DNA of 64,000 nucleotides from Dendrobium chrysotoxum (taxonomy: Eukaryota > Streptophyta > Magnoliopsida > Asparagales > Orchidaceae): positions 50,760,873 through 50,824,872 of the forward strand of contig CM034300.1 of assembly GCA_019925795.1 (NCBI GenBank), written 5' to 3'. Under the pieces are notes generated by a model that saw nothing but the letters and a program-made list of their open reading frames with translations, ran no database searches and had not been told where the DNA came from. The translations under genes were made by a program, and so were the position numbers. This document shows, piece by piece, positions 36,581 through 48,258 of the stretch (position 1 is the stretch's first letter; every line of letters starts with the position of its first letter).

Positions 36581-36714
36581 TTTCGGACGATCCTCCCACA
36601 GAGACACCAACAAGATAAGAGACGATGATTGGAGATGATGACTCAGATCCTTGCTTGGAGCAACCTTTGTAAATCCCTCACAAACTCCCCCTCACAAGAT
36701 CCTCTCTCTCTCTC

Positions 36715-36751
<37 letters not shown>

Positions 36752-36856
36752 GTTCTCTCCGAAAAGGAAAGTGATAAATGATTTTTCTTGTTGGAAGAAA
36801 AAGATCTTAAATAGTAGGGCTCAAAAATTACCCTAAATTTTAATTGGTCGACAAAT

Positions 36857-37660
36857 ATTGTCCAGGACGATCGGCAGATCGTCCTGTATGATCAGTATAA
36901 AATTACACATGTCAGCCTGGATGATCTGGTTTTTCTGGATAATTAGAAGACAAAATTTGTTTATATCATCCTGGACGATCCTACGATCATCTGGGATGAT
37001 TAGTTCAACTCAGGAAAGTCGTCCTCCACATTGTTCAGATTGTCCAGGGAAACTGATGCTGGACGATCAAATATGACTTGATCGGTTGAGACGATATCGC
37101 GATCGTCTCGCACGATTAGTTAAAAAATGACCAAAATCATCTTGGACATTGTTCGGATCGTCCTTGGCAATTGATATTGGACGATAAAAAATGATTTAAT
37201 CGATCGGGATGATATCACGATTGTCCCGTATGATTAGTTCAAAAATAACCAAAATCGTCCTACATATTATTCGGATCGTCCAGCTGAAATGCTTTAGACG
37301 ATCAGGATTTCCAATTGATCGTCCAGGATGATCTTGTAATCGTCTAGGATATTATGATCGAATCAATCAAAGCTTAATTACTTTCCTTAATCACCAGACT
37401 AATTTAGGCATGATTGTAATGGATCATCCAGGATGATACACGTATCGGCCGGGACGATCAGACCAAATCTCTAAAAATAAAAACTTGCTTAACTTAATTT
37501 GGCGGCTGAGAATTTTTGATTTGAGCGTATCGTCCTGTACAATGGGTCTATCATCCCAGATGATCTGCTTAATCAAACCAAGTTAATATGGTTGCCCTAA
37601 TTAGGATTTCTATTTTCACTGGATCGTCCAGGATGATATGAATATCGTCTAGGATGATGT
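36857..37660 (-). promoter_or_regulatory. E2 3' LTR: paired dyad array
   Basis: Pairs measured: 36864 and 36885; 37536 and 37557; 37630 and 37651, all 21 bp apart. Other GTCC/GGAC-type sites fill the interval. Many dyads have CG changed to CA or TG. The first pair is 50 bp from the TATA-like element, as in E3 and E4. Confidence 0.75.
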
Positions 37661-37935
37661 GAACAAAATTTAAAACAGAAACTCTAACTCACTAAAACTC
37701 TCTCCCTGAGTGTGTGTGTGCAAGGTTACTTCGCTAGGGGATTAATTACATTACATTTGATTCAAGAAAGGAAAAAATGTACATTAGATCTGAACTACAA
37801 AATAGACTGACTCGATTATGAGTTGACTTGAATTACATTTGATCTTTTGTACCTGAAATATTAATCAATCAAAAATAGAATACAGAAATGTTTATTATCA
37901 TAAAAACTATACTCTTTGAATCCAGATTTGAAACA

Positions 37936-37948
37936 ATCTCCCCCTTTT
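37936..37948 (-). promoter_or_regulatory. 3' polypurine tract of E2
   Basis: The minus strand reads AAAAAGGGGGAGA immediately before the LTR start TGTTTC. It is preceded by TTGCCATCATC as in E1. Confidence 0.88.
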
Positions 37949-39554
37949 TGATGATGGCAAATATTTATTCAATAGTTTCAAATAAAGCAGATAGGAGTAA
38001 TAAATTCACATAAGAGAGAAGGTTTGTTATTTTAAATTTTACTAATTATTGATAAACAGTGACACTCAATACAACAGAAGAAACTACTACAACACAAAAA
38101 CAATAAAAGAAACTACTAATAACACAAAAACAAACACAAAAATAACTCACCCTTTTGACATCACAAAAAGCAAGGAAAAAATAAGACAAAATAATAACCA
38201 ACTAAAACATCACAGCACACCAAATTAATAGAGAGGCGGATCCTGATCAGAAGATCAGGGATCCCAAAAACACACAAAGAAAAGAAAAAATAAAAATAAA
38301 GAAAAATAAAAATGAAAAAATATCAGTAAAAAAAAATCAGAATTTTTTTTTGAAGCGATCAGCTCTAGTAAAATAGAATTTTCCTTGATTTTCAATTCAA
38401 AAGTCAATAAGAATAAAATTGACAACACTAAAATCCAGAAAAAGTTAGAAAATCAACTTTATTAACTTCTACCTCAGACACCTTACAGGCTCAAATTCCT
38501 TTCAAATAATAGTCTAATTCAAAAGAAAAGAAATCAGATTTAAAAAGAGATCCTTTCATGCCTCGTCCTAGAAAAATATCTGATAAAATAGTATTGCAAA
38601 GTAAGGAATCGGAAATCATGATTTTCAATCTGATGCTTTTGAAAATTTTAAGTGGCGGATGAATTTTTCTAAGATATTTAAAGATCTGAAAGGGAAGAAA
38701 GCTTATTTCTTTGTGGGCTCATTTTGTGCCTCTTTTTCAATTTATTTGACGCACTTTGTGCATGTTTTAAATTTTGATACACTTTGTGTATCTTTTTAAT
38801 TTATGGTGACACTGCGCATCTTTTCAGCTTTGGGCTCATTTTATGTCCCTTTTCATTTTGGCACTCTTTGCACATCTTTTACAAGCTTGCTTCCTTTCAT
38901 AATCGTAAAAAAATCTCAATTGTGAAATTACCATCCAGACATAAGAAGACAAAACTCACTCTTTATAGTAAGGAGGAGTAATTCACAGAACAAAATTATA
39001 CATCATATAATAAGTGCAATCACCTGATTAAGAAAAACATAATAATGATTCAAAGCTTTGAAAAAACTATTCATATGAGGTAGATTACTGTAGGAAGATA
39101 AAATAGATCTCTATTTCAAAAATCAACTTTTTAATTTTAAAGAAAATTTTTATCCAAAATAAATAAATACACCATTAAAGGAGTTAGAGGAAGAGAAACA
39201 ATCATCAATATTTCTTCCCTTTAACAGATCCAGAGGAGTCAATTACTACTTACAAGCTTTCAAACAAAAATAAGGCAAAACTCTCAGTTTGAAATCTAGT
39301 TTATTAGTAGTAGTGAGCAATGATCTGATTCAGAAGAAAAAAAAGTAAACCAAGAACAAGTAGGAAATTGCATCAAACTAAATACTCAAATTAGGAAAAA
39401 TAGCAATAAATAGGAAAAATAAGTAGGAAACAGATAATCAAATAAAGAGAAAATCAATAGAGGATAAAAAATAACAGGAAATAGATAATCAAATAAAAAA
39501 ACTAACAGAAATAAAATGAAAAATAGAAAACTCAAAAATCTTCAAACATCAGAA
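37949..39554 (-). other. E2 3' non-coding region; ORF3 reduced to its last codons
   Basis: About 300 bp from the LTR the minus strand still reads the end of ORF3 (GATCAGGATCCGCCTCTCT, 38235-38255), shared with E3. Instead of ORF3, the sequence beyond is AT-rich. The junction is a near-palindrome (GGATCCTGATC-AGAA-GATCAGGGATCC). Hairpin repeats lie at about 38700-38880. I see no dyad array or TATA box here, so the ORF3 promoter segment seen in E1 seems to have been lost with ORF3. Confidence 0.6.
38700..38885 (-). repeat. E2 hairpin repeats (counterpart of the E1 array)
   Basis: On the minus strand the stretch reads AAGATGCGCAGTGTCACC, GATACACAAAGTGTATC and GCACAAAGTGCGTC. These are the same alternating units and AAA-loop hairpins as at 4958-5115. 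The stem GATACAC/GTGTATC is intact although its bases differ from E1. Confidence 0.7.
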
Positions 39555-42500
39555 TCATAAAGTTATGTTAATCACACCCAATCTGGTCCTCAAAAGGCTG
39601 AATGAGTCAAAGGTCAGTGGTTTAGTAAAGATGTCAGCCAGTTAATTTTTAGTTGCTACATGGTGTAGGTCAATATCCCTTTTTGTAACATGATCCCTAA
39701 TAAAGTGATGCCTTATATCAATGTGTTTGATTCTTGAATGTTGGATAGGATTCTTAGAGATATAAATGGCACTAGTGTTATCACATAGAACTAAAATTAT
39801 GCCAACAGGTAATCCTAAATCCAAAACATGTTGCTTCAACCAAAGGACTTTGGCCACATAAGTTCCTAAGGCAATATACTCAGCTTCAGTAGTGGAAAGT
39901 GCAATTGAGTTCTATTTTTTACTGAACCAGGAGACTAAAGACTGTCCTATAAATTGACAAGTTCCAGAAGTGCTCTTTCTATCAACCCTACATCCTGTAA
40001 CATCAAAATCAGAATATCCAATAATCTCAAAAGAAGTGTTGTGCCTAGGATACCAGATTCCTAGGTTTGGGGTCCTTAAGAGATATCTAAGGATTCTCTT
40101 AACTGCAGTCAGGTGGGATTCCTTAGGTTCAGCTTGAAATTTTAGCACAAAGATAAACACTAAATATAATATCATGTCAGCTAGCAGTCAGGTAAAGCAG
40201 TGATCCAATTATTCCTCTAAACTTCTTCTGATCAATAAATTTTCCATTTGAATCTTTATCTAACTAAAAAGTGGAACTCATGGGAGTATTGATTGGCTTA
40301 GCTTTATCTATTTCATATTTTCTTCAAGATGTCCTTAGTGTATTTTGTTTGATTCAGAAAGGTTCCATCATCCATTTACCTTATGTTAAACCCTAAAAAT
40401 AGGACAATTCTCCCATCATACTCATCTCAAACTCCTTACTCATTATCTTAGAAAGATCATCACATAAATTCTTATCAAAAGATCTAAAAAGTATATCATC
40501 AACATAGATCTGGACAATGAGTAGATCATCTCCTACTTTTCTAAGAAAAGGGGTGGTGTCTATACTCCCCTTAACAAACTCTCTTTCTAATAGGAATGTG
40601 CTAAGTCTCTCATACCAAGATCTGGGTGCCTCTTTCAATCCATATAAGGCCTTTCTTAATTTGTAAATGTGATTAGGATATTGAAAACTCTTAAAACCTG
40701 GAGGTTGCTCTATAAAGATATCTTCCTTTATTACCCCATTCAAAAATGCACTCTTGATATCCATTTGAAAGAGCTTAAATCCCTTATAACAAGCAAAGGC
40801 TAGTAGCACTCTAATGGCTTCCAATTTAGCTACAGGGGCAAACGTCTCCTCAAAATCAATCCCTTCTTTTTGATTATACCCCTTGCCACCAATCTTACCT
40901 TATTCCTAACCACCACACCAAAATCATTCATCTTATTCTTAAAGACCCATTTGGTTCCCACTACACTTTGATTCTTGGGTCTTTCTACGAACTCCCAAAC
41001 ATCATTCCTTATAAATTGATTCAATTCCTCTTACATAGCTAAGATCCGAAATTCATCAAAAAGGACTTGATTGATGTTGGTGGGTTCAGTCATTGAGATA
41101 AAGGCAGAATGGTTTACTTCCTTCCTAACTCCATGCCTAGTTCTATCACCTTGAGAAGGGTCTCCTAAGATCAATTCTTTAGGATGACTCGGAGTATATC
41201 TCCAATCTCTAGGCAAAATATTTTGAGGTTCTACCCTTTCCTCCAGATTTGCATTTTCCACTACTTGGATAATCTCTCCTACATCTTCTTCTTCCTCAAC
41301 TCTAGTCTCCTTAGGATCAAATTCATCAAACACCACATGAGTTGTCTCCTCCACCCCCAAAGTCCTCTTATTAAACACCGTAAAGGATTTCCCCACACTG
41401 GATTAGCCTAAGAACACTCATTCATCAAATTTAGGATTAAATTTTCCTAAAGATGATTTCCTATTATTCAGAATAAAAACCTTACATCCAAAGATATGTA
41501 GGTGGGATAGGTTTGGAGTTCTACCCTCAATGATCTCATAAGGTGTCTTATTCAAATTGGATCTAACAATCACCCTATTCAGCACATAATAGGCAGTGTT
41601 AACTACTTCAGCCCAAAAATATTTTGGAAGTGAATACTCAGTAAGCATGGCTCTAGTGGCTTCCACTATAGGCTTATTCTTCCTTTCAGCTACCCCGTTC
41701 TGCTGAGGGGTGTTAGGAGCTTAAAAGTTGGGGCTAATCCCTTGCTCCTCATAGAATATTCCAAATCTCATATTTTTAAACTCTCCACCATGATCACTAT
41801 GAATAGTCAAGATCTCATAACCTAACTTCTTTTAAATCCAAGTGGAGATAGATTTAAATTCATTAAATGACTCAGATTTATGTGACAGAAATCTAATCCA
41901 AGTGAATCTCGAGTAATCATCAACAATCACAAATCCATAGACTTTCCCCCATAAGCTAGTAGTGCTAATGGGTCCAAAGTGATCCATGTGAAGGACTTCT
42001 AAAGGTCTAGAGGTGCTGATGTCCTTAATGGACTGGAAAGAGGATTGGACTTGCTTCCATAATTGACAGGCATCACACAGGTGATCCTTAGTGAACTTAA
42101 GCTTGGGGACATCTCTCACTAAGTCCTTTTGAGTGACTCTTCTAATGGTTTTCATACTGGTATGACATAATCTCCTGTGCCAACACCAAGACTTATCAAC
42201 AGTAATTTTTAAGCAAAATGAAGTAGCACAATTAATATTATTTAAATCAAGCATGTTGATATTGTTGATCCTCTTGACCTACAAAATAGTGTTATAATTT
42301 AAGCTTATGATGCTAGTATTTGCCAGGAACTTAATGCTGAACCCTTTATCACAGAGCTAACTGATGGTAAGCAAGTTGTGCTTCAATCCATCTATAAAAA
42401 AAATATTTTCAATCAAAAGGTTCTTGGAATTTCTGATTATACCTGCACCTACCACTTTCCTGGTGGTATTATCTCTAAGAGTGACCTTCCCTCCAGCTCT

Positions 42501-42613
42501 GGCCTCCAGTGAAATGAATTGATTTGCATTCCAGTCATATGTCTTGAACATCCACTGTCTAGGTACCACATGCTCTCACGAGGTCTTGTGTGAGAGTATC
42601 CTAACAAAATCAT
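39555..42613 (-). pseudogene. pol: E2 pol (protease, integrase, RT, RNase H), multiply broken
   Basis: The ATG at 42613-42611 overlaps the gag stop as TAATG. Open pieces at 42569-42357, 42254-41832, 41666-41418, 41396-41031, 41024-40830, 40824-40393, 40175-39912 and 39857-39642 cover the polyprotein. The protease DSG motif is present, but a one-base frame change follows it. The zinc region (WHRRLCHTSMK), integrase (MDHFGPIS), RT (DIKSAFLNGVIKED, YVDDILFRS) and RNase H (YSDFDVTGCR, KHIDIRHHF) are all recognisable. It is much closer to E4 than to E1. Confidence 0.93.
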
Positions 42614-44421
42614 TAAACGTCAGATTTAGGAACCCAAACAAGTTTGGATTCCTTCTTATGAAAAGAAGAGTGCAATGTATGTGTGCTGTGCTGTGAAGCA
42701 TGCAATTTGGGCCTCCACACCCAATGTGTACTACGATGAATAGTGCAGGTGTGAGAGATATGTGCTAACATGCTACAAGAAAAATATCTAATGCCAGGAA
42801 AAGCGTTAACTAATCTACGTGGGTGATAGTGCCGCTTCCTAGGTTTGAATGAAACATGCTTTGATGATTTTGAATTAGATTCTTCGAATGGTGGAGGTGC
42901 ATAAAATTATGCAAAAGTAGGAGGTATTTTATTTTTCTCATATGCACTAATTTTCACACGTTAAAATTCATTTTCTTTCTTGAGACTTGTAATTTAAAAT
43001 TTCAAATAATGCTCACTACTATCTAAATCAGATGCATAGTTTCTAATTCCTTAAATGCAGTTTCTAATTCAACATGTGATGCCTTTAATGAATCATGCTC
43101 AATAATCAAATAAGAATGCTTTTTATTCAACTCATCAAATTCATCAAGTAATGACATGTAATTGCTATCAAGCGTAAAATGATCCTTAATCAAAATTTTA
43201 TGCTCTTTTTCCATGTTTAAGAATTCTAATTTCGGGCTAGCATGCATTTTCTTAAGTTTCTTATATGATGAATGGATTCTTTTAGAAACATCAAGTAATT
43301 GATCGTAGGTTAGCTCACATACCTCTTCTTGGTCAGACTGACTAGGATGATCATCTGCTATTAAACATAAGTTCGTACTCTCCTCATCAGCTTCAGTCTC
43401 AGAGGAGTCAGATGCTGAATCCACCTAGAAAGTCTTTTGAATATTCTTCTTATCCTTTCTGAACTTAGGTTTCTACTCACCCTTCTTCTTGCTTGGGTGA
43501 GCCTTAAGTGTAGGACAATCAGCCTTTATATGTCCAGGCTTCCTGCATTCAAAACAAACAGGATTAGATGAACCTTTAAAATTTTTGCTACTCTTACCTT
43601 TGTTCCACTTCTGAAAGTTCTTATATTTCTTCTTTAGAAAGATTTTGAATTTCCTTGTGATTAAGGCAACGTCATCGCTATCAGACCCAGAAGAATCAGT
43701 GTCAGTATCGTTGGCCTTTAATGCCACAGTTTTCTCCTTCATCTTCTCACTTGCATTAATTTATCATTGGTTCATTCATTGTTCGTAAGCAATGAGTGAC
43801 CCAAGTAAGTTCTCTATAAAATAAGCATTCAAATCTTTGGATTCAAAAATTACAATTATCTTGGCATTATAAGAAGATGGCAAACATCTCAAAATTTTGA
43901 TAACTTTCTCATAATTAATAAGCTCTCTTTATAAGGCATGCAGGGAGGTAACAATTTGAGTGAACCCAGTAAACATTTTAGAAATTGATTCAGTAGGTTT
44001 CATACAAAAAAGTTCGTAGTCGTGAAGCAAGATGCTCAATCTAGATTGCTTAGCTTCAGATGTACCTTCATAAGTAAAGCATAATCTATCCCAGATTTCT
44101 TTACCAGTAGTGCAAGTAGAGACACGCATGTAATCTTCATATTTCAGTGCACAGAAAAAATAGTTCAAGAATTTTGCATTCAGTTGTGCTAAATCACGAT
44201 CTTCAAATATCGATTTAGTAAAAAAAAGTTTAATTTTAACACCATTAACAAGTTTTAACAGTGCTTCATAACCATCTTTAACAAGCATCCACATGCAATA
44301 ATCTATAGATTATAAAAAGGTGGACATGAAGTTTTCCAAAAATCAAAAGGTATATTATCAAACAATGGTGGTCATACAATTGAATAACCTTCAGCAGTAT
44401 TACGATTACCAAAGTTAGCCA
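42613..44421 (-). pseudogene. gag: E2 gag, multiply broken
   Basis: The start MANFGNRNTAEGY at 44421 lies 60 bp inside the LTR boundary, as in E4. Pieces at 44294-43929 (core: YEDYMRVSTCTTGKEIWDRL), 43742-43473 (zinc knuckle CFECRKPGHIKADC) and 43424-43023 (coiled-coil-rich C-terminal extension) survive in different frames. The natural stop is TAA at 42615-42613. The codon that is a premature TGA in E4 is TGG here. Confidence 0.92.
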
Positions 44422-44466
44422 TGGATCAAATTCAAAAGTTTTTCAAAACTAAATTTGATGATTCCC

Positions 44467-44478
44467 GCTCTAATACCA
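44467..44478 (-). promoter_or_regulatory. Primer binding site of E2 (initiator tRNA-Met)
   Basis: The minus strand reads TGGTATTAGAGC two bases inside the 5' LTR end. It differs by one base from TGGTATCAGAGC, the sequence complementary to the 3' end of plant initiator tRNA-Met, which E4 has exactly. Confidence 0.9.
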
Positions 44479-44480
44479 CT

Positions 44481-46291
44481 TGAAAGTTTGTTAGGGATGT
44501 TAACCCTTGTGAACTAGTCTCAAGGTTAACAAAGAGGGGGGTGAATTGGTTATTTTAAAAATTCGTGAGCAATAATGATTTAGAAAAATCTTTTTGAAGG
44601 TATTAAAACTATTTCAGTTTCGCAGATGTTCAATAATAATAGAAAAATAATCACAATTACACAATCTTCATCAGAAAAATAAATATAGAAGATAATCAAA
44701 AAGAACACAACAGATTTTATAGAGGTTCAGTCAACTTGACCTACGTCCACTCCCAAAGCCTTCCCTCAAGGTATTGCACTAACACTAAGTGACTCTCCTT
44801 CTGCTTCCACAGCAAGGCGGAGAAGCCTGTACAAAAACTCTTTTCTGCCAACCCGATGAGGCAGAGAACCTGGACTCCTTTTGCTTTCTCCTGAAGCAGG
44901 CAGAGAACCTAGACTCCTTTTGATTCATCCTGAAGCAGGCAGAGAACTTGGACTCCTTTCGCTTCATTTGCAGGAAGAGAACCTGAATCTTCTTGTGGAC
45001 GATCCTCCCACAGAGACACCAATAAGATAAGAGATGACGACCGAATAAGACGACTCAGATCCTTGCTTGGAGTAACCTTTATGAATCCCTCACAAACTCC
45101 CCCTCACAAGATCCTCTCTCTCTCTCCCAAGCTCTCTCTCTCTCTCTCTTAAGATTCTCTTTGGAAAGAAAAGTGACAAAAGATTTTTCTTGTTGGAAGA
45201 AAAAGATCTTAAATAGTAGGGCTAAAAAATTGCCCTAAATTTCAATTGATCGATAAATATTGTCCAGGATGATCGGCGGATCATCCTGTGTGATCAATAC
45301 AAAATCACACATATCAACCTGGACGATCTGGTTTCTCTGGACGATTAGAAGAAAAAAATTATTTATATCGTCCTAGATAATTCTACGATCATTCGAGATG
45401 ATTAGTTCAACTCGAGAAAATTATCCTGCATATTATTCGGATCACTAGGGCAACCGATGTTGGATGATAAAAAATGACTTGATCGACCGGGTCGATATCG
45501 CGATCATCTCGTATGATTAGTTCAAAATGACCAAAACTATCCTGCATATTATTCAGATCGTCAAGGGCAACAGATGCTGGATGATCAAAAATGCCTTATC
45601 GGTCGGGATGATATCGTGATTGTTCCATATGATTAGTTTAAAAATGACCAAAATCATCCTGCACATTGTTCAAATCGTCCAGGTGAAATGCTCTGGACGG
45701 TCAGGATTTCCAATTGATTGTCCAGGATGATCTTGTGATTATCCAGGATGATATGATCGAATCAATCAAACCTTAATTACTTTTCTTAATCACCGACTAA
45801 TTTAGGCATGATTGTAATTGATCATCCAGGATGATACACGTATTGGCCGGGATGATTTGACTAAATCTCTAAAAAAAAAAACTTGCCTAACTTAATCTGG
45901 CTGTTGAGAATTTTTGATTTGAGCATATCATCCTGGACGATCTACTTAATAAAACTGACTTAACATGGACGCTTTCATTAGGGTTTCTATTTTCACTGGA
46001 TCGTCTAGGACAATGTGAATAAAATTTGAAACAAAAACTCTAAGTCACTAAAACTCTCCCCCTGAGTGTGTGTGTGCAAGGTTACTTAGCTAGGGGATCA
46101 TTTACATTATATTTGACTCAAGAAATGGAAAAATATACATTGGACCTGAACTACAAAATAGATTGACTCGATCTTGGGCTAGCTTGAATTGCATTTGATC
46201 TTTTATACCTGAAATATTAGCCAATTAAAAATAGAACACAGAAATGTTTATTATCATTAAAACTATACTCCTTAAATCTAGATTTGTAATA
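44481..46291 (-). repeat. 5' LTR of E2 (1811 bp)
   Basis: Same layout as the 3' LTR. It is 79 bp shorter. Part of the difference is that two dyad pairs are reduced to one dyad each (near 45934 and 46007). First measured dyad pair: 45266 and 45287. (CT)n and leader repeats are present. Confidence 0.93.
45259..46014 (-). promoter_or_regulatory. E2 5' LTR: dyad array with two collapsed pairs
   Basis: The pair at 45266 and 45287 is 21 bp apart. The two pairs nearest the outer end of the LTR each retain one dyad, with centres at 45934 and 46007, where the 3' LTR has two (37536 and 37557; 37630 and 37651). Confidence 0.7.
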
Positions 46292-46296
46292 AATAT

Positions 46297-48138
46297 CACT
46301 CTAAACTCCCATAGTCATTCGCTCTATAAAAATCATAGAAGAGTAAGTAAAGCATGTACTATTAAAACTCTGTCATTCCAATTCATCTCTATAAATTTTG
46401 TATATGTCAAACACTATGTGTATGCTTGCATCATACAATTCCAATATACCTGGTTGTACCTGCTTTCATATTCCTAGTCTCTACATTACACTTAATATTA
46501 ACTACACATATGGCCACTATGCACATTAAATGAAAACCTGTTATATTATAAATATTATTAAATTATTGATGAAGAGATTTCATTCGTACTCCATATTCTA
46601 TTTATACCATCAATCTAAATTTAGATAATTTAGTCAGATATAAATAATAAAGCAAAATCATTTTTATTAATTGCACAAAAGAAAGAAAGTGTAGAAGAAA
46701 AGATATCACAGGATGAGTTCAATGATCACCTCTACACTTCTCCTTGAACTTACAAAATTTCTTCCACAAACATTAACGAAACACTCTTATAAAGTGAATC
46801 TAATGCTCCATAAATTTCTTTAGTTGCCACTCCTAAGAAAGTTGTAGAGAAGCATTGTGAAGACTAAAATTAACTAAATGAATGAACTCTCTTACTAACA
46901 TTTCAAACGAACTATTTATAGAAAAACACAAAAAATGGATTATGGCGTTGCGGCGCTCGAGACACTTGCACCGTGGCACCCATAAAATGAACTAACGTCG
47001 CATCACTGAAGGATTTCTTGTGCAATGGTGCATGCTGAAGTGGACCCACTATTTAGTGAATAGAGGTATTACTTCGCTAGCAGATTGGATCCTAAATAAT
47101 TACAACAATAGCACTACGGTGATGCTAGCAGTTGAGTGCTGCGATATCCGTATGGCACTCCCCTAAGCTTGGTGGTGCTAAAAATGGTGTTGTGGTGTTG
47201 TGAAAATAAGGATTGGGCTTTATAACGCTGACTCCACTGACAGTGCGGCACTGTTAAATAGTGACTTGACGTCGCCATGTCCATATTAGGTGGTCCAGTG
47301 GTGTTAGTGATGGTGTTGAGGTGATGTAGTTACTGATGTCGCGATGCCGTAACATAATTGAAATTTTCCAGCATTTTTCTACACAAACACAACTAAAAAA
47401 ATGGTTTCAATGGCAATTTAATATATAAAGCATAACATTATTTACACTCATTAATGTCTCTTATATATTTTTTATTTATCTATGTGTATGCTAGATATTT
47501 ATGTAAAGGTATGGCATAAGACTCTTAGTCTATCTACAGGAATATTTTAGCATGCATTATTTTGGAATATAAGAGTAGCAACACATGAATATCATTTCAT
47601 TTCCTTTCATCAAACTATACAATCAAAATATCATTATATATTAATCATAACACTTTCTTTTCCATCAAAATACATGAACACACTGATGAGTGACAAAAGA
47701 ATAACCCATAAAAGAGATACCTAGAGTTATGAACTTAATCTGCATCAATGACATCTATCAAAAGATTCATATAGTAATATCAACAGTAGTATATTTTTTC
47801 TTTCCAATACTTTCCTGATTAAGAATTTGTTCGATGGTCACAAATATCACAATTAAAAAATATTAGGCTCCCATATAAAAGAGTAATAAGCTCAAATCCC
47901 TCAACTTTTAGAAGGGGATAACTAGCATAAAGTGCCATCAAACCTAGGCGGATTTATCAAAGTATAAATGAATAATAAAATTGAGATGAATATTTTGAAG
48001 ATGCATTTGATGATCACATCATCATCATGTTAAAGCTCCTTAAATAGCACAACCTAATCCAAACCTCCATAATATTAATAGTTTAACTCATCCTTCATAT
48101 GTCTCTCAACAAAATTGTGTTGAAATATGCGAGTCCAA
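46297..48138. other. AT-rich flank, no gene; GC-richer patch 46930-47360
   Basis: Between E2 and LINE-B. The patch contains repeated words such as GGCGTTGCGGCGCTCGAG, TTGTGGTGTTGTG and GGTGTTGAGGTGATG, resembling a degenerate repeat, but I could not define a unit. No coding pattern elsewhere. Confidence 0.4.
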
Positions 48139-48258
48139 CCTAGTGTTCTGATAAAAGGAAGGAGTGGACGTAGAAGCAAAGAGTTCCTATGGACTCTCGG
48201 TTTTTGAAATTTCTTCATTCCCAGTTTTTCCTCCTTTGATTCGGTAGGGCTGTAGGAC

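Larger units (their letters stand above)
36046..37935 (-). repeat. 3' LTR of E2 (1890 bp)
   Basis: On the plus strand it starts TGAAAGTTCG and ends GATTTGAAACA, next to the PPT complement TCTCCCCCTTTTT. It carries the U5 motif (here with a G run near 36107), the leader repeats at about 36430-36580, a (CT)n run at 36702-36749, a TATA-like complement CTTAAATAG at 36806-36814 and the dyad array at 36857-37660. Confidence 0.93.
36046..46291 (-). mobile_element. E2: complete Sirevirus-like Ty1/copia element, 10.2 kb
   Basis: The 3' LTR (36046-37935) and 5' LTR (44481-46291) flank PPT, non-coding region, pol, gag and PBS, all read on the minus strand. The identical 5-mers AATAT at 36041-36045 and 46292-46296 are the target duplication. 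The outer terminus of the 5' LTR has changed from TGTT to TATT. Gag and pol are broken by many stops and frameshifts, and ORF3 has almost disappeared, so the element is old and inactive. Confidence 0.95.
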
